A DNA stretch of 6,229 bases from Candidatus Woesearchaeota archaeon (lineage in GTDB: Archaea > Nanobdellota > Nanobdellia > Woesearchaeales > JACQNA01). Within the stretch, counting starts at the first letter, position 1, and every line of letters begins with the position of its first letter. Location of the stretch: the NCBI GenBank assembly GCA_016203335.1, contig JACQNA010000100.1:1-6229 (forward strand), in the 5' to 3' direction. Positions 1 through 5,644 of the stretch are shown here, piece after piece. The translations under genes were made by a program, and so were the position numbers. Below the pieces are notes generated by a model. The model was not told where the DNA came from. It searched no databases and was given only the letters and a program-made list of their open reading frames with translations.

Positions 1-8
1 CCCGAAGA

Positions 9-29
9 GATATAAACTATATTTATAAA
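9..29 (-). promoter_or_regulatory. TATA-like AT-rich segment, possible promoter of a gene to the left
   Basis: On the minus strand two TATA-like words occur, TTTATAAAT (29 to 21) and GTTTATATC (17 to 9). A start about 25 nt downstream of either would fall at or beyond the left window edge. They might therefore drive a minus-strand gene downstream of lysS that is not visible here. The segment also holds a short inverted repeat (ATAAA / TTTAT), so the direction is uncertain. No ORF on the plus strand fits a promoter here. Confidence 0.3.
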
Positions 30-70
30 GCTATTGTTTGTGTGACTACTAAATAATTAATAATGTATAC

Positions 71-1624
71 TTATATTTTTTCAAACATCCTCCCCACCCT
101 CTCCCTGCCGACAACAAGGATGAACGGCGCGAGTTTCGGCCCTCTGTCTTTGCCGAGCAGCACCCGGTAGCCTGCAACAAACAGTTCCTGCGGCTGGATG
201 CCCAATGCCTTGGAGATTTCATAGAATGATGCATACAGTCGCTCTTCAGTGATGCCGGTCGCAAGCAGCTTCGCTATCTGATGAAGTGCTCTCCGCTGCT
301 TTTCCGAAATCCCGGAGCCATCAGCACGCTCTTGCACCGTGAACCGGAATTCCTCCGGAGCATATTTCTGCAGCCAGTTCCAGGCGCATGCAGCCCTGGC
401 TTGTAACCGCTCAATATCCCCTTTTTTCTTCAGGTTATAGAACGCGAGCACCTGCTTCCAGTCATTCTGGTATGCCTGCAGCACCGTGGTGAGGTGCCGG
501 AATCCGGGCTGGAAGGGTAGGGAAGAGGCAGGCTTCTCCACCACGGACATCTCATAGATCCGCTTGTTCTGCTCCTCCTCTTTTTTGTTTGCCAGCCGCT
601 CCTTGCCATAATATATCCGCTCACACTTATCGAAATCCTCATAGATCTTCAGCACATCAGCATCAAACGAGATGGCAAACTCGGTGTTCGGCCTGCTGCC
701 GGCGAATAAGAAGCGGACAACGGCAGGCTCGTACACCCCCAGCACCTCCTGCAAGGTTGTTGCCACTCCCGCGGATGAGGAGAACTGCTCTCCCCCCTTA
801 ATGCCGATGAACTCGTACAGCTGGTAGGTCGGAGGGGAAAAACGGTACACCTGCTGCACAATCTCCTCGCCAGTCATCCTGCTTCCCCCGTATGCGCTGT
901 GGTCCTTGCCGCCGGGCTCAAAATCAACCTTCTCGTATTCCCACCGCATGGGCCAGTCTACCCGCCATTTCAGCTTGGCGATCCCTTTTTTACGGAAGTC
1001 AAATGCATCATGATGCCCGCAGGTGCAGGTGTAGGAGAGCGTGTAACTGCCCGGGTAGGTAATCGTTACCGTATCCTTGCCGCACCGCTCGCAATAAAGC
1101 GAGACCGGCAGCCAGTGTTCTGCAAGCGGCTCTTTCCGGTATTTGTTGAGGATCTGCATGATGGCAGGGGTTTCCTCAAGCGCTGTCCGCATGCCTTCTG
1201 CATAGGCGCATGCCCGGTATCTCCTGGTCTGGGAGATAAATTCAGGGGATATGCCGACCGGGGGAAGCGATTCCTCAAGCATCTTTTCATGGTGCTCCGC
1301 ATAGCTTGTATGGCAGCCGAACACATCAGGAATCTGGGAAATCGGCATCCGCAGGTGCTTCTGCAGCACCTCCTGTTTCGGCAGGTTTACCGGCACCTTC
1401 CGCAGTACATCATAATCATCCCAGGAGTAGAGAAACCGGACTTTCTTCCCCAGGGAACGCAGCGCCCGGGCAACAATATCCACAGTAATAATCTCCCGGA
1501 AATTGCCGATATGGACTGTTCCTGAAGGGGTGATGCCTGCAGCTACCGTATAGCTCTTCTTATCCCCTTTCTCGCGGATAATGCGCTGCGCTGCCTGGTC
1601 AGCCCAGTATAAAGAGTCCTGCAT
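71..1624 (-). CDS. lysS: Class I lysyl-tRNA synthetase (LysRS-I)
   Basis: This 517-residue cytosolic enzyme charges tRNA-Lys with lysine using ATP. It belongs to the class I (Rossmann-fold) LysRS found in most archaea and some bacteria, and its length is normal for that family. The nucleotide-binding signature TPSGTVHIGN lies at residues 32-41 and contains the HIGH-type motif HIGN. A probable zinc knuckle is formed by C178, C181, C200 and C202 (CERC...CTC). The conserved segment RPNTEFAISF (311-320) follows the second signature. That second signature, usually KMSSS in this family, reads QFSSS at 280-284, so the usual first lysine is absent. The ATG at 1624 is preceded by a TATA box centred 26 nt upstream, which supports this start and a leaderless mRNA. 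The gene stands alone on the minus strand. Identification is very secure; only the effect of the altered signature is open. Confidence 0.96.
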   Translation of the reverse strand: MQDSLYWADQAAQRIIREKGDKKSYTVAAGITPSGTVHIGNFREIITVDIVARALRSLGKKVRFLYSWDDYDVLRKVPVNLPKQEVLQKHLRMPISQIPDVFGCHTSYAEHHEKMLEESLPPVGISPEFISQTRRYRACAYAEGMRTALEETPAIMQILNKYRKEPLAEHWLPVSLYCERCGKDTVTITYPGSYTLSYTCTCGHHDAFDFRKKGIAKLKWRVDWPMRWEYEKVDFEPGGKDHSAYGGSRMTGEEIVQQVYRFSPPTYQLYEFIGIKGGEQFSSSAGVATTLQEVLGVYEPAVVRFLFAGSRPNTEFAISFDADVLKIYEDFDKCERIYYGKERLANKKEEEQNKRIYEMSVVEKPASSLPFQPGFRHLTTVLQAYQNDWKQVLAFYNLKKKGDIERLQARAACAWNWLQKYAPEEFRFTVQERADGSGISEKQRRALHQIAKLLATGITEERLYASFYEISKALGIQPQELFVAGYRVLLGKDRGPKLAPFILVVGRERVGRMFEKI

Positions 1625-1645
1625 AGCCCCCCAGCAGGTGCCGTG

Positions 1646-1654
1646 TTATTTAAA
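1646..1654 (-). promoter_or_regulatory. TATA box of lysS (leaderless)
   Basis: On the minus strand the sequence reads TTTAAATAA, centred about 26 nt before the lysS ATG at 1624. Archaeal transcription normally starts 22-27 nt after the TATA centre, so the transcript would begin at or next to the start codon. No Shine-Dalgarno is seen in the intervening bases. Confidence 0.7.
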
Positions 1655-1708
1655 CGTTTCTTATGGCAGGCGGAGATAGGTAAACGCGCAAGGGATATGA
1701 TGAGGTAA

Positions 1709-1873
1709 GGGGCAGAGGTCATCATAAGAGACCGCAGCCAGAAGATCCCTTTTAAGCCAGGATATGACGGCGTCTATGGGGTGCCGATATTATCTGAGGA
1801 AGATGCACGGGAAGAGGAAGCCATCAGGCCCAAGCAGGTGCAGAAGGGGCTGGGAGATTTCTTAGAGAGATAA
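1709..1873 (+). pseudogene. C-terminal remnant of an EndoQ-like (TIGR00375/PHP family) nuclease with PIP box
   Basis: This frame is open for 54 codons before a TAA at 1871-1873 but has no ATG. It encodes AEVIIRDRSQ, then KPGYDGVYGVP, then an acidic linker and the ending QKGLGDFLER. From memory, a PGYDGVYG motif near the C-terminus is typical of the EndoQ/TIGR00375 family, which cuts DNA at deaminated bases. QKGLGDFL fits the PCNA-interacting consensus QxxLxxFL, and EndoQ is known to work with PCNA. Upstream, the same frame continues as EIGKRARDMMR but is cut by a TAA at 1706-1708, and beyond that it runs antisense to lysS. The N-terminal catalytic part is therefore missing, and this looks like a decayed gene end. 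It converges on the next minus-strand gene with only 3 nt between the stops. The coding nature is fairly convincing; the family name is tentative. Confidence 0.5.
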
Positions 1874-1876
1874 AAA

Positions 1877-2938
1877 TTAGTTTTCCGGATGATGAATGCC
1901 GCCAAGCTGATCTGCAAGCTTCCTGAATGAATCCGCAAAAAAATCAGGGGTAAACTTATCAGGATGCCGAGGCTCATACTGGTCAGTGTATCTGCGGTTT
2001 CCAAAAGGAATCTCCAGCCCGTTTTGAGAAACATAAAAAGACACTCCGGCATATTGATGTCGTTTCTTGTGCCCGCCGCGGCTGCGTACACTCTCTTGCC
2101 TTACCCCGTACCTTTCAAAAAAATGAGGGATAGCGGTGTGGCGTAATCCCAGGCTAACGGAAAATTCCCGATGCACATGGAAGCTGCCATCCGTTTGGAA
2201 TGCAAAATCTTGGTCGGGGATGGGCTCAATTATAGGAGTGTTGATATAACCGCTGCCCGGCGGCTTGCCGTATTGCGCAAACAATGCAGAAACATGGGCA
2301 TCAATGGTGTTCGGGAACGCGGAACTTGCTCCGGGAATCATCTCGGCTTGGCCAGCGATGGATAACAAGAATTCCTCAGGTGTTCTGTCTGAAAACCTGC
2401 GCTCCGGATAGGTAACAGCGGTAAAGGCATCTGCAAGCCTCCGAAGGCATAATGTGTTGTAGACCATGCCCCGGTCAATAAAAAAATGAGGTATGGGGAG
2501 GGCGGTGCCGTCGGCCTCCACTGTCTTCCAGGGTTTTCTGCCGGAGAGCAGTCGGTCAATATTTTGGAGCAGATTCTCCTTCGCGCGCTGAGGCGCAGGC
2601 AGGGCTGAAATGCGGAATCCGATAGCTTCAAGGTTGTAGAACTGCGTGTCATAATGGCGTGTGGACCGGGGAAACTGCCGGTCAATAGCATGGAGGGAGG
2701 TAATCCGCGCGTCAAACAAATGGTTTTGTACACCGGGAAGGTATTCTTCAGTCAGCCACATAGAGTCACCTGGCCGCGGATTGCCGACATAGACGCCAGC
2801 CAATGCATGAAGCACCTCGCCAGCAGAAACAAGTTTATTCTTGGGCATCAGCCATTGGAGGATACTCTCCTCAGTAGGAAAGTGATGGTCGATCATCGAT
2901 TGAACGTAATCAAAGATGTGAGCAGCGCCTTCGTCCAT
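1877..2938 (-). CDS. Unrecognised protein, 353 aa
   Basis: I do not recognise this family. The protein is about 353 residues if it starts at the ATG at 2938 (MDEGAAHIF). An upstream ATG at 3013 would add 25 residues, but that extension is encoded by the promoter region shared with pth2 and starts inside the pth2 ORF. A TATA box sits 25 nt before 2938, so the shorter form is preferred. The protein appears soluble: no signal peptide or membrane segment is visible. It is rich in His, Arg, Phe and Pro. The motif IPHFF occurs twice (residues about 149-153 and 270-274), each followed by Gly at the fourth position after it. The C-terminal third is basic (SRGGHKKRHQ near 286-295) and ends in a hydrophilic tail. 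No catalytic motif could be assigned. The gene is divergent from pth2 and convergent with the nuclease remnant, so its neighbours do not suggest a role. Confidence 0.75.
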   Translation of the reverse strand: MDEGAAHIFDYVQSMIDHHFPTEESILQWLMPKNKLVSAGEVLHALAGVYVGNPRPGDSMWLTEEYLPGVQNHLFDARITSLHAIDRQFPRSTRHYDTQFYNLEAIGFRISALPAPQRAKENLLQNIDRLLSGRKPWKTVEADGTALPIPHFFIDRGMVYNTLCLRRLADAFTAVTYPERRFSDRTPEEFLLSIAGQAEMIPGASSAFPNTIDAHVSALFAQYGKPPGSGYINTPIIEPIPDQDFAFQTDGSFHVHREFSVSLGLRHTAIPHFFERYGVRQESVRSRGGHKKRHQYAGVSFYVSQNGLEIPFGNRRYTDQYEPRHPDKFTPDFFADSFRKLADQLGGIHHPEN

Positions 2939-2958
2939 GGAAAAAGAAGGTGTATTCA

Positions 2959-2967
2959 GTTTAAAAA
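2959..2967 (-). promoter_or_regulatory. TATA box of the unrecognised minus-strand gene
   Basis: The minus strand reads TTTTTAAAC, centred about 25 nt before the ATG at 2938. This spacing matches the other leaderless promoters in the window and is the main reason for preferring 2938 over 3013 as the start. It lies about 20 bp from the oppositely oriented pth2 TATA box, so the two promoters are back to back and partly overlapping. Confidence 0.6.
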
Positions 2968-2980
2968 CATTGCCCAAAGG

Positions 2981-2989
2981 TTTATAAAT
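2981..2989 (+). promoter_or_regulatory. TATA box of pth2 (leaderless operon promoter)
   Basis: TTTATAAAT is centred 27 nt before the ATG at 3012, the normal archaeal spacing for a leaderless transcript. It supports starting Pth2 at 3012 rather than at the in-frame TTG at 2994. It probably drives pth2, the basic protein gene and ksgA together, since no other promoter is seen between them. Confidence 0.7.
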
Positions 2990-3011
2990 CAGGTTGGGCA
3001 GAGTGGGAACC

Positions 3012-3359
3012 ATGCCCTCTTACAAGCAAGTGATCCTTCTCCGCCGGGACCTTGCTCTTCCGACAGGAAAAGCAGCTGCCCAGGCAGCGCATGCCGCGGT
3101 TGAGGCTGCCTTCCGCTCTCCTGCTGCAAAAGTAAAGGAATGGCGGAAGCAGGGAATGAAGAAGATAGTGTTGGGTGTCGCTGATCTTGGCGAGCTGCTC
3201 GCCTACCAGAGCAAGTGCAAGGCAGCAAAACTCGTTGCAGCGCTTATCACTGATGCCGGGCATACTGTTGTGCAGCCAGGGACCGTCACCTGCCTTGGCA
3301 TCGGCCCGGATGCTGAAGAAAAGATAAACAAAGTCACCGGAAAGCTTCTCCCGCTCTAG
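3012..3359 (+). CDS. pth2: Peptidyl-tRNA hydrolase, archaeal/eukaryotic type (Pth2)
   Basis: This enzyme hydrolyses the ester bond of peptidyl-tRNAs released early from ribosomes and so recycles tRNA in the cytosol. The 115-residue product is the usual length for Pth2. Conserved elements seen are the first strand YKQVILLRRDL (4-14), the helix GKAAAQAAHAA (19-29) with its conserved Lys and Gln-x-x-His, the strand KIVLGV (51-56), and the C-terminal block ITDAGHTVVQPGT (79-91) followed by CLGIGP (94-99), typical of the active site. An in-frame TTG at 2994 would add six residues (MGRVGT), but the ATG at 3012 is preferred because it sits 27 nt after a TATA box and matches the usual short N-terminus. 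It appears to be the first gene of an operon, with the next ORF starting one base after its stop. Identification is secure. Confidence 0.95.
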   Translation: MPSYKQVILLRRDLALPTGKAAAQAAHAAVEAAFRSPAAKVKEWRKQGMKKIVLGVADLGELLAYQSKCKAAKLVAALITDAGHTVVQPGTVTCLGIGPDAEEKINKVTGKLLPL

Positions 3360-3360
3360 C

Positions 3361-3795
3361 ATGCTCCGCGCAAAAAAAGTCAGCAGGATCCTGGACTCCC
3401 ATTTCCGGAGCGTGAGCAGAAGGCGCTTTCTGCCAAGGATTCGCTGGCGGAAACAGCAGGAAGAGAGCAGTGATGAGCATTTCCTCAAGGGGCTCACCGG
3501 CGGCAAGGTGCACATCATTGAGGAAGAGGTAAGCAGGCTCGCCGGATGGAAGCGGCGGTGGTCCTATCAGCTGTTTCGCACATCGTTCCGGAGGAGAATG
3601 TTTGCGCCCCTCCGGCTCATCGCGAATCTCTTCCGCAGCAGGGAAAGGCAGGAAAAGCAGGCTCCGGATATCCGCAGGCTGCTCGATGCGGCAACCCGGG
3701 TGATTGACCAGATTTCACCGGCAGAATTCGAGCGGATCAAGGGATCCGGCGCATACGCCCACTACCAGGAGCTCCGCAGGAAGCATGGATATTAA
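3361..3795 (+). CDS. Small strongly basic protein of unknown function, 144 aa
   Basis: I do not recognise this protein. It begins one base after the pth2 stop and its end overlaps the ksgA start by 11 nt, so it is very probably translated as part of the pth2-ksgA operon, perhaps by translational coupling. No clear Shine-Dalgarno precedes it. It is rich in Arg and Lys, with clusters such as RRRFLPRIRWRK (20-31) and FRRRMFAPLR (76-85). A more balanced helical C-terminal part (about 104-144) ends in HYQELRRKHGY. No membrane segment, signal peptide or cysteine motif is visible. The charge and the company of tRNA- and rRNA-acting genes would suit an RNA- or ribosome-binding protein, but that is inference only. 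The tight operon packing makes it a real gene with good probability. Confidence 0.75.
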   Translation: MLRAKKVSRILDSHFRSVSRRRFLPRIRWRKQQEESSDEHFLKGLTGGKVHIIEEEVSRLAGWKRRWSYQLFRTSFRRRMFAPLRLIANLFRSRERQEKQAPDIRRLLDAATRVIDQISPAEFERIKGSGAYAHYQELRRKHGY

Positions 3796-4540
3796 TAAGT
3801 CAAACCAGCATTTCTTGGCAGACGAGCATATCCTGAGGAAGATTGCGCAGGCAGCGCAGATTTCCCCAGATGATGTCGTGCTGGAGATTGGCGCAGGCAC
3901 CGGAAACCTCACCAGATTTCTTTTGTCCGCCAAAAAAGTGATTGCCGTCGAGAAAGACAGGAATCTTGAGGCTGCGCTGAAAAGGGTGCAGAGAGGGTGC
4001 AAGGGCATGGAGGTGCTCATCGCGAATATTCTGGACCATGCATTGCCGCAGGCAGATATTATTATCGGCAATATTCCGTATAATGTCGCTGAGCCGCTGC
4101 TCTACAGGCTGATGCATGCCTCCTGCAAAAGGATCGTTCTTCTGCTCAGCACGCGGCTGTATGCAACGCTCACCACAAAAAAGCTGAGCCTCATTGTTCC
4201 GCATTACTTTGTGATGGAGAATCTGATGATGGTGCCCAGGGCAGCATTTGCCCCAAAGCCAAGGATTGACAGCGTGCTCATCCGCCTGACACCAACGCAA
4301 GAGAAAAGCCTGATCCGCGCGGTGCTGGACCAGCACGACAAGAGGGTGAAGAATGCGGTGGAGCACGCGCTCTGGCAGGGCAAAGGCTGGAGCAAGCGCG
4401 ATGCGCGGAAGTTCTGCAGGAAGCATCTCCGGGGGATTGCCGATACCAGGCTCCGGCAGCTTTCGTTTACGGAGCTGAAAAGGCTGCTCACTGCGGTAAA
4501 CAACATGTCAAGAACCACCAATCATAGACCCGTGGCATGA
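3785..4540 (+). CDS. ksgA: rRNA adenine N6,N6-dimethyltransferase KsgA/Dim1
   Basis: This SAM-dependent enzyme dimethylates two adjacent adenines in the terminal helix (helix 45) of 16S rRNA, a late step and checkpoint in small-subunit assembly. In the 251-residue protein, NQHFL (7-11) is the family's N-terminal motif, EIGAGTG (34-40) is the SAM-binding loop, and VEKD (55-58) holds the acidic residue for the SAM ribose. NIPY (96-99) is the catalytic N-x-P-Y motif, and FAPKPRIDSV (155-164) is the conserved FxPxPxVDS block. The length is slightly short but normal for archaeal members. The start at 3785 gives the typical MDINKSNQHF N-terminus; the frame stays open upstream, but those residues overlap the previous gene and do not resemble the family. 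A weak AGGA at 3778-3781 precedes it. The last codons lie in the left arm of a 12-bp inverted repeat. Identification is secure. Confidence 0.95.
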   Translation: MDINKSNQHFLADEHILRKIAQAAQISPDDVVLEIGAGTGNLTRFLLSAKKVIAVEKDRNLEAALKRVQRGCKGMEVLIANILDHALPQADIIIGNIPYNVAEPLLYRLMHASCKRIVLLLSTRLYATLTTKKLSLIVPHYFVMENLMMVPRAAFAPKPRIDSVLIRLTPTQEKSLIRAVLDQHDKRVKNAVEHALWQGKGWSKRDARKFCRKHLRGIADTRLRQLSFTELKRLLTAVNNMSRTTNHRPVA

Positions 4541-4571
4541 TACATAGGTTTTTATATCCGGTGGTTCTTGA
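4508..4571. repeat. 12-bp perfect inverted repeat spanning the ksgA 3' end
   Basis: TCAAGAACCACC at 4508-4519, inside the last codons of ksgA, is the exact reverse complement of GGTGGTTCTTGA at 4560-4571. The 40-nt interval contains the ksgA stop, a smaller pair ATCAT/ATGAT (4521-4525 and 4537-4541) and the T-rich TTTTTATAT stretch. In RNA this would form a long stem on the ksgA mRNA tail, perhaps for 3' end formation or stability. It is the first member of the palindrome series. Confidence 0.8.
4549..4558 (+). promoter_or_regulatory. T-rich TTTTTATATC: transcription terminator or TATA box
   Basis: This stretch lies 9-18 nt after the ksgA stop. Oligo-T tracts terminate archaeal transcription, so it could end the pth2-ksgA operon. 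It also fits the TATA consensus. As a promoter it would start RNA near 4580, inside the left arm of the following hairpin, which makes the promoter reading less attractive. Its role cannot be decided from the sequence. Confidence 0.4.
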
Positions 4572-4634
4572 GTGTCAAAAATCAAAGATTTTTGAGCATG
4601 CTCAGAAATGCGAGGCATTTCTGACACACACTCA
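4569..4634. repeat. Two perfect hairpins enclosed by a 7-bp outer stem
   Basis: Hairpin one is TCAAAAATC/GATTTTTGA (4575-4583 and 4587-4595, loop AAA). Hairpin two is TCAGAAATGC/GCATTTCTGA (4602-4611 and 4615-4624, loop GAG). Between and overlapping them is the 12-nt palindrome TGAGCATGCTCA (4593-4604). TGAGTGT (4569-4575) and ACACTCA (4628-4634) can close both into a three-way-junction-like fold. All stems are perfect. No ORF is present. The segment could be a structured RNA, a mobile-element remnant or a protein-binding array. Confidence 0.75.
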
Positions 4635-4696
4635 GAATTCCACCCTATTATGGTTTACGTGAGTAAACCACCAATCCAAGACTGGCGGAATTCTGA
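4632..4696. repeat. 65-nt unit with 13-bp inverted ends (12/13) and inner GNRA hairpin
   Basis: TCAGAATTCCACC (4632-4644) and GGCGGAATTCTGA (4684-4696) are inverted copies with one mismatch. Inside, TGGTTTAC/GTAAACCA (4651-4658 and 4663-4670) form an 8-bp stem capped by GTGA, a GNRA-type tetraloop if transcribed. The form resembles either a tiny MITE-like element or a two-tier RNA hairpin. No clear target-site duplication flanks it. It ends two bases before the TATA box of the protease gene. Confidence 0.7.
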
Positions 4697-4698
4697 TG

Positions 4699-4707
4699 TT
4701 TAAATAC
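4699..4707 (+). promoter_or_regulatory. TATA box of the HtrA-like protease gene (leaderless)
   Basis: TTTAAATAC is centred 25 nt before the ATG at 4728, so transcription would start at the start codon. No Shine-Dalgarno is present. The preceding palindromes end at 4696, directly abutting this box, a position where a bound protein or extruded hairpin could affect TBP/TFB binding. Confidence 0.7.
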
Positions 4708-4727
4708 CTTTAATTTTATCCCCGCAC

Positions 4728-5636
4728 ATGGACAGGACAGACAAGATACTGATTGCGATTGCAGTAGCAGTGCTCGTTGTCTTCAGCATCCAGATCTACA
4801 GCGCGCTCCAGCTCCGCAGCGAATACACCAGGAATATTGCTACGGTAAACAGCACTGTCGAAAAAGTCGCCGGCAACGTGAAGGACTTAGAGAGCACGGT
4901 GATGTCCCAGAACCTTATCATGAGCAAGCAGCTCGCCAGCCTGGAAGACTCGCTGCAGAAGAACACCAACAATCTGCTGGACATCATCCAGACCAACCAG
5001 CAGGAGAGCGAACAGCAGATTTCCGTATTGAAGAGCGATCTGAAGGATATTAAGGTGGAAAGTGCAGACTTCTCTGCCATTGTGGAGGAGGTACTTGGCT
5101 CTGTTGTTTCTGTATTGACCAACAGGGGCCAGGGCTCTGGCGCGTTCATCCGGACCAGCGGCTATATTGTCACCAACTGGCATGTCATTGAGGGGGCGAC
5201 CCAGGCAGCGATCCAGACTTATGATGGCAAGCAGCACAGCGTGATGCTGGTCGGCGCGGATCCGGATAAGGATATCGCGGTGCTGAAGATAGCAGCAGAA
5301 TACCCGTTCCTTCCAACCAGCGACGATGTCCAGGTGGGTGAGAAAGTGATTGCGTTGGGAAACCCGAACGGCCTCTCGTTCACCGTTACTGAAGGTATTG
5401 TGAGCGCGGTCGAAAGGAAAGTGAACCAGAACAACAATATCGGCTACATCCAGACCGATGTCCCCATCAGCCCGGGCAGCAGCGGCGGTCCATTGGTGAA
5501 CAAGCAGGGCAGGATGATTGGGATGAACACGTTCAAGGTGTCCGGCTCCGCTGTCGAGGGGCTGGGGTTTGCGATTCCCGCAGACGTTATTGATGAGACC
5601 GTGTCAGGGATTATTGATGAGTTTAAGAGCAGGTAA
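4728..5636 (+). CDS. Membrane-anchored HtrA/DegP-type serine protease without PDZ domain
   Basis: This 302-residue protein is a trypsin-fold (S1C) serine protease, a family that degrades damaged or misfolded proteins at the cell envelope. The N-terminus has one hydrophobic segment (7-25), read as a membrane anchor. It is followed by a polar region (about 30-110) with heptad-like spacing that is probably a coiled coil. The protease domain runs from about 115 to 300. Its triad is His152 in TNWHV, Asp182 in DKDIAVLKI and Ser252 in PGSSGGPL, and GSGAF (136-140) and GLGFAIP (278-284) are also typical of HtrA. The protein ends just after the protease fold, whereas most DegP proteins have one or two PDZ domains, so substrate recognition or assembly may rest on the coiled coil. 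The start at 4728 has a TATA box 25 nt upstream. Extracytoplasmic placement is inferred from the family. Confidence 0.93.
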   Translation: MDRTDKILIAIAVAVLVVFSIQIYSALQLRSEYTRNIATVNSTVEKVAGNVKDLESTVMSQNLIMSKQLASLEDSLQKNTNNLLDIIQTNQQESEQQISVLKSDLKDIKVESADFSAIVEEVLGSVVSVLTNRGQGSGAFIRTSGYIVTNWHVIEGATQAAIQTYDGKQHSVMLVGADPDKDIAVLKIAAEYPFLPTSDDVQVGEKVIALGNPNGLSFTVTEGIVSAVERKVNQNNNIGYIQTDVPISPGSSGGPLVNKQGRMIGMNTFKVSGSAVEGLGFAIPADVIDETVSGIIDEFKSR

Positions 5637-5644
5637 ACCATACA

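Noticed and set aside
899..1525. 208-codon plus-strand ORF opposite lysS
   Set aside because: It is antisense to the well-identified LysRS core, has no promoter or Shine-Dalgarno, and its translation resembles no protein; it is a shadow of GC-rich codons.
2994..3011. TTG start for Pth2 six codons upstream of the ATG
   Set aside because: It lies only about 9 nt after the TATA centre, too close to be in the transcript; the ATG at 3012 has the correct spacing.
2982..3518. 178-codon minus-strand ORF over pth2
   Set aside because: It is antisense to the secure Pth2 gene and the next gene, with no promoter; it is treated as a shadow.
3704..3784. 27-codon N-terminal extension of KsgA
   Set aside because: It lies inside the preceding gene in another frame and does not resemble KsgA N-termini; the ATG at 3785 gives the family-typical start.
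3800..4426. 208-codon minus-strand ORF opposite ksgA
   Set aside because: It lies entirely antisense to the conserved KsgA motifs and has no promoter; it is a shadow ORF.
4508..4696. CRISPR array or C/D-box guide RNA
   Set aside because: The repeats are inverted and not regularly spaced with unique spacers. CUGA-like D boxes occur, but no proper C box (RUGAUGA) partners them.
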